This document shows, in pieces, positions 24,428 through 34,850 of a stretch of 64,000 nucleotides of DNA (positions are counted from its first letter, which is position 1; every line of letters starts with the position of its first letter). The position numbers were made by a program, and so were the translations under genes. Source of the DNA: Stenocarpella maydis (lineage: Eukaryota; Ascomycota; Sordariomycetes; Diaporthales; Diaporthaceae); the NCBI GenBank assembly GCA_002270565.1, contig NQMI01000022.1, positions 186,001 through 250,000 on the forward strand, written 5' to 3'. The notes below the pieces were generated by a model. The model ran no database searches. It was not told where the DNA came from and worked only from the letters and a program-made list of their open reading frames with translations.

Positions 24428-27400
24428 TCATTCCAGCCTCGCACTGACCGGTACTTTCTCGCGCTCCCGGTCCCGGTCCCGGTGGCGGTGCGATCGGTGC
24501 GGCAGGCCAGGGCGATCGTTTTCGTCGGCATAGTACTCCAGTCTCCTTGGTTCTTCGTCCTCCTCGTTTCGGTATCGTTTTGAACGGGAATCACGATCGC
24601 GCTGGAGCTTCTCCTCGCGTCGCTTCTTTTCGTCCTCCTCCTCATCGCGGGGGTCCCGTCGGTGAGATCTATGCGGTCTCCGTCTATCATCATCATCGTC
24701 GTCATCATCACGGTCATCTCCGTCTCGCTCCGCCTCCCTGGCGAGTTCCTGGCGCTTCATCTCTGTGCGGGTTGTCAGCCTTCTCCATCTTCTGAAAAGC
24801 CCTCTCTACAACTGCAGAGTGGGAGGACGAAGCCGAGATGTAAAGATCAAAGGAGACGTGATGTTCAGAAGAACAAAGGAGACGACGAGCACAGGCACAA
24901 GGCACGGGCACGAGTCACGGGGCACGCAGGGCTGGGGCGATGGGCGATGGGCGGTAGACGTTGGGCGGTGGACGTTGGACGTTGGACAGGCGGTTCTGGG
25001 CGGACGGGGATCGATCGAGGTCACGTGTGGGCGGCACCGGGACGAGCAAGTGGAACGAAGCAAGACAGAAAATGGAAAGGAAGCAACCCACCTCTCAACT
25101 GCGCAGTGGCGGCCGTGTAGGCTTCAATTTCCTCCTTGTTCAGGACGCGAAGGACGATGACGAAGTCATCACGAACCTCGAATCGTTCCTTTCCGATGGT
25201 CAGAGCGTCGGGGTTCACCAACTTGCGGCTGATCTTGGTCCAGCGCGCCCCGGGCGGCACGTTGGTCTTGGACTTGTCGTCTTTGTGAGGCGCAACACCT
25301 TCGCGGACAGGGTTCGGCTCTTCTGGAAACTGGACCTTGGGCTGCTTGAGGATCCCTTTGATGGGCTTCTTGTCGTCCTTGTCTCTGGGTGGCGACACAA
25401 CCCTTGCTCGTTTCTCCTCGCCGCCGGTTGCTGTCTCAAGCCCCCTAGCGTCTTCGCTGGCATCAGCTCCCCTCCTAGACGGCGACGGCTGAGAGTGTCG
25501 GTCGGGAGAGTGCTCCTCACTAGCGGCCCTCTCGTTCTCCTTGTCCTTGTCGGAATCTTCCTTGGCCTTGAGCTGCTCCTTCAACGCCATCAGGCCGGCC
25601 GTGTCATTTGGCCTGAAGGCAGAGGAGGGCCGCCGCCGCGACCTGGTTTTGCCCTCGTCAGAGGAGCTTCCGTCACGGGCACCGCTCATGGTTGGCTCCC
25701 CAGAGAGCCTCGCCTCGGTCTCGCGCCTGTTTCGCTCCTTGTCGTCGGCATCGTCGACTTCTCGTTCCCTCCTTGGCCTTTCTTCGGCTTCATCGCGCGG
25801 CACCGGTCGCTCTTCTGGCTCCTTTCTCGGGGGCTTCTGCCGTTCCTCATTCTCATCCTTGCGAGCCTCTTCATCGGCGCGTCTCTTCGGCGATCTCTCC
25901 TTGTCCTCCTCGTCTTTGCTCTTGTGTGTCATGGCGCCGAGGCCGAGTGCGCCAGCTGCTATGCTCAAGCCGGTCGCGACTTTTTCACGTATCTTGTCCT
26001 TGTCCTTATCTTTGTCCTTGTCCTTGTCCCTTTCTCGCTCCCTCTCCCTCTCCCTATCTCTGTCCCTAACTCGGTCGTCCTCGCCGCGAATGTAGTCGTC
26101 CTTGGAAGTCTTCCTGTCGGCACGGTGATCGTCTTCCTTGCGAACTTGGTCACGACTGTACTTGCGAGCCTCACGGCGAGTGAGGTCGTCGTCCGAGCGA
26201 CGCCTGGGCTCCCGTTCCCACTCGTCCGCGCGGGCATCACGGCGCTGCTCCGTACGGCGTTCACGAGCAGGCGGGAATTCCTCGCGCTCTCTGTCCCTGA
26301 CACGGTCGTCCTTCTTATCGCCATCAACCCGGACGCCGAATCCACGAGTGCCCACACCATCATCACGGGGATAGTCCCTATCACGATGGTCCCGGGATGC
26401 GTAACCCTCGTCGCGTGTTCGATAGAGGTCATCTGGCTGAGAAGCTCTTGTTGGCCCGTCTTGGTACAGTGAGACTGGCCTGTGGCCAGTGCGTGAGGGG
26501 CGTCTTTCTCGATCGGCCCGCTCGACAGGGCTAGGTTGTACTTCCAGCTGGGCGGACCTACGGTCAGGCACAGGGACAGGAATCACAGCAGCCGCCGAGG
26601 GCATCCTGACGGAGGGGCGGTCGTAAATGCCCGCCGTGTTATCCTCGGCTATCCTCCTGTTGTAGTTGTCGAGCGCCCGAGACGGCGGCGGCGCTCTGGC
26701 CCGGCCTTCGTACGGCCGGCTGGCATCTGTGCTCACATTAACGGATGGGCGGTAGTAGGTGTTTCGATCGAAGCTGTCTCGCCGACGCCGCGTGTGCACC
26801 TTGTCGTTGTCCAAGTCGTAACGTGCCAGGTCACTGGGTTTAGTATACTCGTAACCGGTATCGCCGCCGAGGTCCAGTGTCTTTGTGCTGAGCCGGGGAG
26901 GGTCCGCGTAAATGGACGGCGGCCTCTCGCGGCGATGACCGTTGCGAGTTGGAGCAAGCCTTTCATCGTTTGTCCGCTGCCTCAACCGCAGAAACTCGTC
27001 ATTGTCCAGGGTGGAGCTGATCGAGCCAGAAGCATGGTAAGGTCGCGTGTGGCTCCTCGAGCGCATAGAGGAAGCGGGCTGGGTGTAGTACTGGTCTTCG
27101 TCGCTGGACCTGTAGGCGTCGCGGCCTCTGTCCGGCGCAGGGCTGGCAAGGACGTGGCTGGTTGTGGTGTGCGAGGACGAGGGCTCCTTGGTCTGGCGCG
27201 TGGTTACGATGATTGGCGGTCTCTTGGTGGTGGAGTCCATGGTCGAGCTCCGGGTTCGGCTGTTCTCCCTGATGCTTGAGCTCCTGGTCACAGGGTCCTT
27301 CCTGACGGTGTAGGTGGTGGTAGTGACGGGGACATTGGGCCCCCGCCAGTCATTGGAACCATGACGGTGGTGGTGGTGAGACTGCTGTTGAATGACGGAT

Positions 27401-27540
27401 TCATATCTGGAGGAGGGCATTACGTGAATGTCGCCGCCGTAGAAGGAGCTGTAACCACTACTCATGGTAGGCAGTGACATGCGCGCGGGGTTGAAGGTTG
27501 GTGATCTCCTTCCGGAGCTGTAGCGATAGCGGTCGCCCAT
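24428..27540 (-). CDS. DUF8035-like charged low-complexity protein, 927 aa
   Basis: Two exons: 25092-27540 and 24428-24762, joined across a 329-bp intron (GTGGGT donor, CACAG acceptor; split codon G|AG gives Glu817). The protein starts MGDRYRYSSG and is largely disordered, rich in Ser, Arg, Asp, Glu and Lys, with an Arg-Glu then Lys-Asp dipeptide run (coding 26000-26070). The only clearly globular part is at about 762-830: PPGARWTKISRKLVNP, then a hydrophobic beta-like stretch (DDFVIVLRVL) and a helix that crosses the splice junction (KEEIEAYTAATAQLR). This matches my memory of fungal DUF8035 proteins. The tail is again Arg/Asp/Glu-rich with an Asp octamer. No signal peptide or membrane segment is seen; the composition suggests a nuclear or RNA-associated protein, but function is unknown. 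Confidence 0.75.
24934..24989. repeat. Minisatellite inside the DUF8035-gene intron
   Basis: Tandem degenerate units of GGGCGATG, then GGACGTT-type units, lie within the 329-bp intron at 24763-25091 and help explain its length. Confidence 0.7.
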
Positions 27541-28584
27541 TGTTGGCCACGGAGTCCGGCTGGCGTAGGCTCTCGAGGCCAGGCTAAGTATCGGTCTCTG
27601 GTCTCTGTGTGCACCACGAGGTCGCTACCTCGGAGATGAGATGATGGTAGTCAATCACAGGGTGTGTGTAGGCAGGTCCTTCTCCCTGGGGCGGGAGGAT
27701 GGTTGGAGGGGCCAGCCAGTATCAGGCTCGGGGGACCGTCTTGTGAGCGGCGTGAGACGGGATATAGGGGGGAGGAACGGGGGCGACTAGAGGATGGCTG
27801 AAGCAGCGGGTGTCAGCTCCGCGGCAACGCATTCCTGTCAGACGGTTAGCCTCGCATCCCATACCGGAGGCTGGATCACTGCAGCATACATCAGAGAGTC
27901 TGTAGGGCAAGTCCAAGTGGTACCAGGTCGGTGGAGGAGGGCGCGAAGGGTGAAAGCGCCGGAGCGGTCGGCCGTTGGGGGGACAGCCTTGTGCGAGATT
28001 GTGGTCCGGCAGGGTCTGTGAGCGGCACAGGGTGCGCGAGGGAGGGGAGGGGGGGTGAGCAGTGTGGCGTTGGCGTGTCCGGGAACGAAGGCAGCCGACC
28101 AGTGTCGTGGGCAATCAGGCAGCGTTGGGACTAGATCGAAGTGAGGAGTAGGCGGTGTGCGGTCGGATTTCAGGACGAGGCCTTGTGACTCGCAGCGGGT
28201 AAGCGGGCAGGCTGGTCGCGGGATGGTGGCCGTTATCTGGTCGCGGGGTCCCAAGTGCCTGGGACTAGTGTAATACGCATGTAGAGGGAGTCGGGCGGCG
28301 GGGACAGCAGGGCGGAGGGGAGGAGAGGAGAGGAGAGCTCCTTCGGGACGGGAGCCCGCAGATAACAATCAAAAAGCTTGGACGGCTGGCTGCAGGATGC
28401 AGGCAGGGTTCTGACCACGGGTCTTTTGTCGAGGACCTGGACCTCTGGCGGTCGAAATGGAAGGCAGGTAGATCTGTGTACCGAGTATGAATGGGAACAG
28501 AGGGCAGAGGGTCAAGAATATCCCTGGACGAGGATGGAATGAATGCTGAAGTGGGCAGGTAGTAGTGAGTTCAACGGTGGTAAT

Positions 28585-28607
28585 GGGTTAGGTTAAGTTG
28601 GGTTAGG
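28585..28607 (+). repeat. Short telomere-like tract
   Basis: GGGTTAGGTTAAGTTGGGTTAGG resembles degenerate copies of the fungal telomere repeat TTAGGG. It is only about four units long and internal. Confidence 0.35.
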
Positions 28608-28626
28608 TGTGTGCATGTATGTGGTT

Positions 28627-28658
<32 letters not shown>
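28627..28658. repeat. (GT)n dinucleotide microsatellite
   Basis: About fourteen GT units with one interruption near the start, just downstream of the telomere-like tract. Confidence 0.88.
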
Positions 28659-29033
28659 GTATTGGGAGTTTGGGGGGAAAGAAGGGGAGGAGGACGGGGA
28701 GGAGGAGGAGGGCGGAGGAAGAAAAGATGGTTCCAGAGTTGGAAATGCAGGCTTAATTCTTGTGGGCTCGCTTCTTACGCGAGTGTGTGTGCTGCAGATT
28801 GGCAGTTGCAGTGGGCAGTTTGCATGGGCATGGCGAGGCCAAGGTCAAGGTCAAGGTCGCTTGCGTTTCTGACTGACTGACTGACTCCCTCGCCCGACAA
28901 AGGGCCTGTCGTCCTGTCTGAATTGGGCATCGCATAGAAGTGGGGAGAAGCAGGATCGATTCCGCAGCATCTATTACGCTATCAACAGCTGATGTGTTGT
29001 ATGTTTGTATGTATGTATTTATCTGTGTATGTA

Positions 29034-29062
29034 TGTATATAGTATATAGTATATAGTATATT
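29034..29062. repeat. Tandem 8-bp AT-rich repeat
   Basis: Three to four copies of a TATATAGT-like unit follow GTAT tetranucleotide repeats in the gene-free stretch. Confidence 0.65.
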
Positions 29063-31900
29063 TATACTCTCCAGTCCAACGTCTGAATAACCACTGGACA
29101 ACATGACTTCCACCCACTCACCTCGCCCCATCCCACAATCCAGATCAATTGATGTCCTGCCTGCCCTTGCCGCCCCACCCAAAGGTACCTCCCCCCAGCG
29201 TCACCTACACACATGGCCGTGGACCAGGGAACCACGGCCCCACCCAGGGTCCCGTCCAGCTGCATCAGTCCAGTCCTGCGCGGCCCCGTAGTCCCCGACT
29301 GACATCACCCGCTCAGCAATGACGTCGACGCCCAACCCAAACCGCCCACTGCTCTGCTCCTTGTACTGTACCACTACTCCGTACTTACTGCAAACCCACT
29401 CTGCCATGGGAATTCCATCATGGACACCGCGCTGCCGAGCTGGCCGAGCCACCCAGGGCACCAAAGTCTTTGTTCCTCGGCCACTGATGGGTGGCCACTA
29501 CACTACGCGCAAATCGCAAATCAGAACATACGCATAGACCACCCATCTTTGTTGCCCCGATGACTACACGACATTGACCATACGACGACTACCAGCATCG
29601 TCTGGGCCGTCATCCAACACATCTCGTGTTTCCCTGCATCATCATGCCTGCAGTCTCAGGCAGTCAGTCCGCAGACACGGCGTATGTTGTGCTGGTCCTG
29701 TCAGATCCCGTAGGAATTCTCCGACTGTTCCCACTCAGCCCACCTTGGTGAGAGTCCACAAAACCTGCCACTGAGCCCTTGCGTCTTGTCGGGCCCCTCA
29801 TTCAACAACAACACAACAACTGCCCAGTCGTCAGGCAACTTCGGGCACCCAACCATTGGGCATTGTGTAATTTTCCACTTTGGGCTGGCATGCCACGCCC
29901 AAGCCTGTCACGCTAAGCCAGGCACAGGACCCTTTCCATGCTTCTTCAGCCCGATAGAATTTTTTTTTCCTTTTGCACCCCTCTTTTCCCCGTGGCTAGG
30001 CCAGCCCATGGTTTTCATATTGCTCTTCAGATCTGCTGGGGGCCTCTCGGCCGCCCCAGGCACTTGAATCCTTGAAGGTAGCATTGCAGCTTGCCCGGGT
30101 TACTAGACAAAGGCCAAGCCAGGCGTGCCGAGCGCCGCCTCCTCTCGTGCTGGCTTTGCCGCGACCGCGATACGGCAGTCCTGGTCTCCGTAACGATCTC
30201 TTGCAGTAGTGCACGCCGGTACTCACCAACAGTGGCGGCAACAAATGTCGCTGCCCGAGAGGGAACCGCATGGATGGCTACAAAAGCCTGCCCTTTCCAA
30301 CCCCCAAGCGCCCGAGTATCCACCAGTCCAGGTCGTCTAGCCTGGCTGTCTGGGTAAGCTGCTCCAAAGCCGAAACGGATACGCGCCTTGGGACGAGATG
30401 CCGTCAACCTCTGCTTAGCTTGCCGGCACTTGAAGCGAGTCGACGAGGAGCGTCCATTGGTCAACGGGCCCACCTAGCGGTCTCTGCATCGCCAACTGCA
30501 GGCCAGGAGATGCCCGCTTGCCGGCAGACTTCTGCAGCCCTGTGCAGCTCCAATGACTTGGACTCATCCTCGCCGGGCGGAGCCTCCCACGGACCCTGGC
30601 CTTCCCCGGTCTGCCCTGCGGCCTGAGATCTGCCTCGCCACAGGTGGGAAGAGGGATCGTCCCGGGGCCCAGAGCCAGCGGCAGCTCATCATGCGTTTTG
30701 TTTTTCGTCAACGATGCCCTTTCTCCACCGTCTCCATATCAACGTGAGCCGCCGGGATTCCTACTCCCGAGCCCAATGACCGTCTCGCGTAGCAAGTGCC
30801 AGAGTGCCCCAGTGGCCTGCACAATGCCGTGACCTGCTGGCTGAACCATCCTGAGAATCTGCACTCGCGCTCGACACGTGTCGTCGTCGACCAAGGAGCC
30901 TTGTCTGGGATGGTATTACAGATGACAGAGCGTACAGTAACCTCGTAAGGGGCATTCACATGCGGCTCTAATGAGGCTCGAAGACCGTCCTATCGGCTCT
31001 CGCCCAACAGAACACGGAGGTTGCTCCAAACCGAGCAGAGTCCCACGGCATTGGGCACAAACTTTTGTACGGAAAGCACCATCTCATCCGGCATTTCAGG
31101 TCATGCTAGTTCCCTCAGTGTCACATTGTTGTTTTGTGGCACTTGGGGGCGAAGCAAAAAAGCGGTCTGCACAAGAATTCGATGCTCACCCCCTTCGCAG
31201 CTCCTCACCACCACTGCGAACCTCGACCGGGAACTCATGCACCAGCGGCCGCCGCCACCGGGTGTGGTAGGCACCAATCAAGAGCGCTGCACTTTTGCAA
31301 ATTCGAAGCACTCGCTAGCTCGCCTATCACCGCTGTGGCTGCCAAACCTCAAGCCGCGACGACGAGCACAGCCGTGCCGTGCGGCAGAAACCACCCGTCT
31401 CCCGCCCAAGGGCCCCCCTCCTCCTGTAGGAGATCGCGATCTATGCATGACGAGTCATTGCGATGTACTTCCCGGGTGTTGGGCCGCAGACATAAGCTCG
31501 ACCTGTCGTGTGGGCATTCCAACCGCCGTACCGAGCCTCGCGGCCTCGACGCTTTCCGCGCTTCGCCCTGTCTGCATCTCTCCAACGCCGCAAGCCCAAA
31601 ACTCGCCCAGAAACGATGTTGTAGTGCTAGATTCCTGGTACATACTTCTGCTGTACGTCCTCTGCATACGCAGGCGGGATGACACCCTCCTATGCTGCGA
31701 GACAGCCCCTTGGGCTTGAAGGACTTTTAAGGATTGCGGGGCTACGAGGCATGAACGCTTCACCGAGTAGCATCTGGAAATCAGCAGTCCTGTCATGTGC
31801 CGGATTTATTTGCGTTTCTGTAGTTTAGCCCTGCTATAGCCTGAGGGGCACTCAGTCTATTGCCCTAGTAACGTTAGGGTACGCCGCCATCGCCACTTGA

Positions 31901-33601
31901 CTAAGCCAGAGCTCCCATTGGATCCCATAGAGGCAGGACGATGGGCTCCTGGTTAAGCACATTGCGCACTTCCTTGCTGAGGAACTTTGGGTCGACTACC
32001 GCTTGGTAGACAAACTCGTCCATCCTGTACATAACCTGGTCAGCCATCATGCCTGACAAGATCTCGAGAAGCTTCGGGGGCGGGGGGCGTTATCCCAACT
32101 TACCATCGATCAGTCATCACAAACCAACCCCCCTCTCCACTCGCCGTGCCCCAGCTGTTCTGCACCCTCCAACGCACCGTGTTGCCCGTCCGCTCGTCAA
32201 TGTGCACAGCAGTCAGGACCATTGCGTGGGTCATGGCGCTCTCGCCGGTCCTCAGCCTGGACGCCTTGTCCATGCCCAAGAGGCTCACGTTGAACCCGAG
32301 CTCGTAGTCGATCAGCTCGACGTCCATGACCCCGCTCACACGGTCCGAGAACTTGCCGACGTCGCTGCCGAAGAAGACGGGCAGCCCGGCCCTGAGCATG
32401 GCGACGCACGCGCTCTTGAGGGTCTGCATCTCCACGTTGATATATGTTATGCCCCGGCCGCCGACGACGTTGCCCAGCCTGTCGACGGTCAGGAGGCTCA
32501 GCGGGGGGTTGCGCGGGTCGTGCACGAGGCTCACGAGCCCCGCGATGACCGACGTGGTGACGCGGTAGTCGGAGGACCAGATGTCGGCGGCGAAGTCGAG
32601 AGGGGTGGCCGTGACCTGCCTGGCCTTGCCGGCCCTGTCGACGTACTGCCACGTGAACTCCTCGGTGGCCGCCGGGGGCGGGCCGAGGGTGAGGGTCAGG
32701 ATGGCGTGGATCTCCTTGACCATCCTGGCCCTAGCGGCCGCGACGCCGGCCGAGGTGGCGGAGGGCGACCTGAGCAGGCCACGGAGGATGAGGGCGTCCT
32801 CGCGCAGCTTGGTGAAGATTATGGAGTTGATTATGCCCGACGACATGGCGTTGAACGAGTCCGGGTACAGGACCTGGGGCACGAGGCCGTACTTGGCGAC
32901 GAGGTTGTAGACCATGTCCCACTGCCCGCCGTCGGACAGCGGGGCCTGGACGAGGGTCTGCACGAGCCGCGAGTCGAGGTCCTCGCCGGCCGTGTCGATG
33001 ACCTGCCCCAGGAAGTAGTTTGCCTTCTCGAGCTTGTCCCAGAAGAAGAGCCACGACTGCGACAGCTCGAAGGACTCGAGGTTGTACCTCTGCATCAGGG
33101 CCACGCGGAAGACGTTGGTCGCGGCGAAGAGCCAGCACCGGCCCGACGAGCGCTGGTTCGTGATGGGGGCGCCCTCGAACGGGATCTTGACGTTGTAGAC
33201 CTGCTGGTCCGAGATCTTGGCCGCGCGGGACGTCAGGACCTCGCGCGGGTTGGCGGCCGAGAGGGCCGAGAGGGCGAGCCTGTGGTGACACGCACGGTGT
33301 CAGCTGGTCCTGCTCTCGGACGAGCGAGTTGGACGCCTCGCCAGCCTGGTCCTTACCTGTTCTTCGGGTCCTCGAGCAACTTGGCCTGCCAGTTCTCGAG
33401 CTGGGACACGTCGAGGGTAAGGGTGGAAGCGGAGCGCCTCAGCGCGTCGAGGGCCTTCTCGCTGAGCGAGCCGGGCTGCCCGAAGCCGTCAACCTCGACG
33501 TAGCCATCGTCGTTGGCCCGCTTCTCCTCGAGGTCGAGCGTCCGGAGCCGGTCGATTATGGCCCTCTCGGCCGCCGTTGGCTTGGACTGATAAGCGCCCA
33601 T
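31901..33601 (-). CDS. Bleomycin hydrolase (C1B cysteine aminopeptidase), 514 aa
   Basis: A papain-fold aminopeptidase of the bleomycin hydrolase/yeast Blh1 (Lap3) family, which forms self-compartmentalised hexamers and trims peptides. Exons are 33357-33601, 32104-33279 and 31901-32024, with introns of 77 and 79 bp. The last acceptor is TGTACAG, chosen over an earlier CCAG because only it keeps the frame. Catalytic residues are visible: oxyanion Gln124, Cys130 (RSSGRCWLFAATN), His433 (AMTHAMVLTAV) and Asn456 (VQNSWG). The C-terminus VLPLWDPMGALA matches the family's conserved tail that reaches back into the active site. The N-terminus MGAYQSKP, about 50-60 residues longer than animal enzymes, fits an N-myristoylation signal. 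No signal peptide is present. Identity is firm; substrate in this organism is unknown. Confidence 0.93.
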
Positions 33602-33804
33602 TGTCGCTGGTCAGGACAGAAGCTATAGCGCAGTCTATGACCCACGGCACAGGTTCAACGGGTCTGGCCAGAGAGACGAGGCCCTGCTTTCTTGTAAGGT
33701 GTATTCGCAGGGGAGAAGAGGAGGACAGCGGGGTGTGAGACAGCGCAGAATCGCAGGGTCAAGGGGAGGCTTGTGACGAGTCAAGAGGACAGGCAGATGA
33801 GCTC

Positions 33805-33822
33805 GGGAGGTGGGTGGGTGGG
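33805..33822 (+). other. G-quadruplex-type motif
   Basis: Four GGG runs separated by loops of 4, 1 and 1 bases lie about 200 bp upstream of the bleomycin hydrolase start, on the non-template (plus) side. The pattern matches the standard G4 rule; formation in vivo is not shown. Confidence 0.5.
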
Positions 33823-34235
33823 TGGCATGGAGGAATGACCAGACGGGAAGCTGAGACACACTCGAGTGCAGGTGTGGGGCTTATCAGATGGATGGCCACA
33901 GCCGGGTGCCCCAAGCGGCTAGAGCGGGTGCCCGTCTGGCCAATAGTCTTACACGTTCGACCCCCACCCCAGATTATGCGGGAACCTCTCTGGCCATGGC
34001 GCAATCTTGCGACGGGGCTGCCAGGTCAGTATCGCTCGCAGGTGATGAGTCCGGGGCTTGTTGCAAGGAGCCGAGAATCTACACTGTAATGCGGCAGATA
34101 CAACGCCTGGCTTGGAGTCGGGGACGTCTCAGTTCGGCTTGTGGAGCATGTGAATAAAACCGGGTGCAGACGTGGCATCTCAAACTTCAATTCCCAAAGG
34201 TCAACAGGGATGAGTTCCTAGGTAATATCTGAATC

Positions 34236-34456
34236 CACTCCCAGAACACCCATTGCCATAACATACACTCACTATACAACAACCAACCGCACAGGACAAA
34301 ATTCCAAAATACACATAACCCATTCCAAAAACACCCACTTCCATGTTCCAACTACTACATTTGTGTAGCACCCACTCCTGCCATACCATGCCTGCCCGCT
34401 CCCAGATGCCCACGCCACCCACTACCAAAACACCGACTCCCATAACATACGCTCTT
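34236..34456 (+). repeat. Degenerate repeat array, about four copies
   Basis: Four diverged copies of a core resembling ACACCCACTYCCATAACATAC begin near 34236, 34320, 34368 and 34420. The first and last copies are about 80 percent identical over some 37 bases by eye. The array is A/C-rich and lies about 400-600 bp beyond the stop codon of the glucan synthase gene. Confidence 0.5.
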
Positions 34457-34850
34457 AACATACCTATATCTAGGTACTATATCTTACAAATAGCTGATAC
34501 TGAGGTCAAATACCCATATGTAAAACATTTTATTACTAGGCCAGTTTTAGATGTATGGATGTCGTAATAAATAGTATGAATGATGCTCTCCGACCGAGTC
34601 TTATTCGCCATGGTATGCATCTCTGCTGTACCGGTGTACCTTCTGTGCTCGGCGGTGCGAATTTCACAATTCAGTTCAAATGTCCAAGTAACGTGGCATA
34701 AAGCATTACAAGCCCCAGAACGCCATAGCTATGCTGAAGAGTTGATAATATACAAACAGAGAGATACCCGAAGGACGAAAGCCCGCACCGTACTGAGCTC
34801 TCACATGTCCATTCAAGTCTCCCCACGGCCGAACAAGCTCTACCACTTTC

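Larger units (their letters stand above)
27541..31900. other. Gene-free stretch, 4.4 kb
   Basis: This covers the upstream side of the DUF8035-like gene and the downstream side of bleomycin hydrolase. Open frames reach 232 residues (31021-31719 plus) but overlap others of similar size in different frames and resemble nothing known. Simple repeats at 28.6 and 29.0 kb and a telomere-like motif at 28585 are the only distinct structures seen. Confidence 0.55.
33602..34850. other. Intergenic region between bleomycin hydrolase and glucan synthase
   Basis: This contains the bleomycin hydrolase promoter side (33602 onward) and the 3' side of the glucan synthase gene. No protein-coding frame is recognised. 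It holds a G-quadruplex-type motif and a degenerate repeat array. Confidence 0.6.

Noticed and set aside
24961..26472. A 503-codon frame on the plus strand, hydrophobic and Leu/Val-rich
   Set aside because: It is antisense to the DUF8035-like gene, whose charged codons read backwards as hydrophobic ones.
31021..31719. A 232-codon frame on the plus strand
   Set aside because: It overlaps a 182-codon frame in another phase and shows no recognisable domain; consistent with chance in GC-rich DNA.
32049..33503. A 484-codon frame on the plus strand
   Set aside because: Antisense shadow of bleomycin hydrolase, produced by its high third-position GC.
33900..33990. Weak tRNA A-box and B-box-like words (around AGCGGCTAGA and GTTCGAC)
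   Set aside because: No T-stem or acceptor stem pairs at the required spacing.
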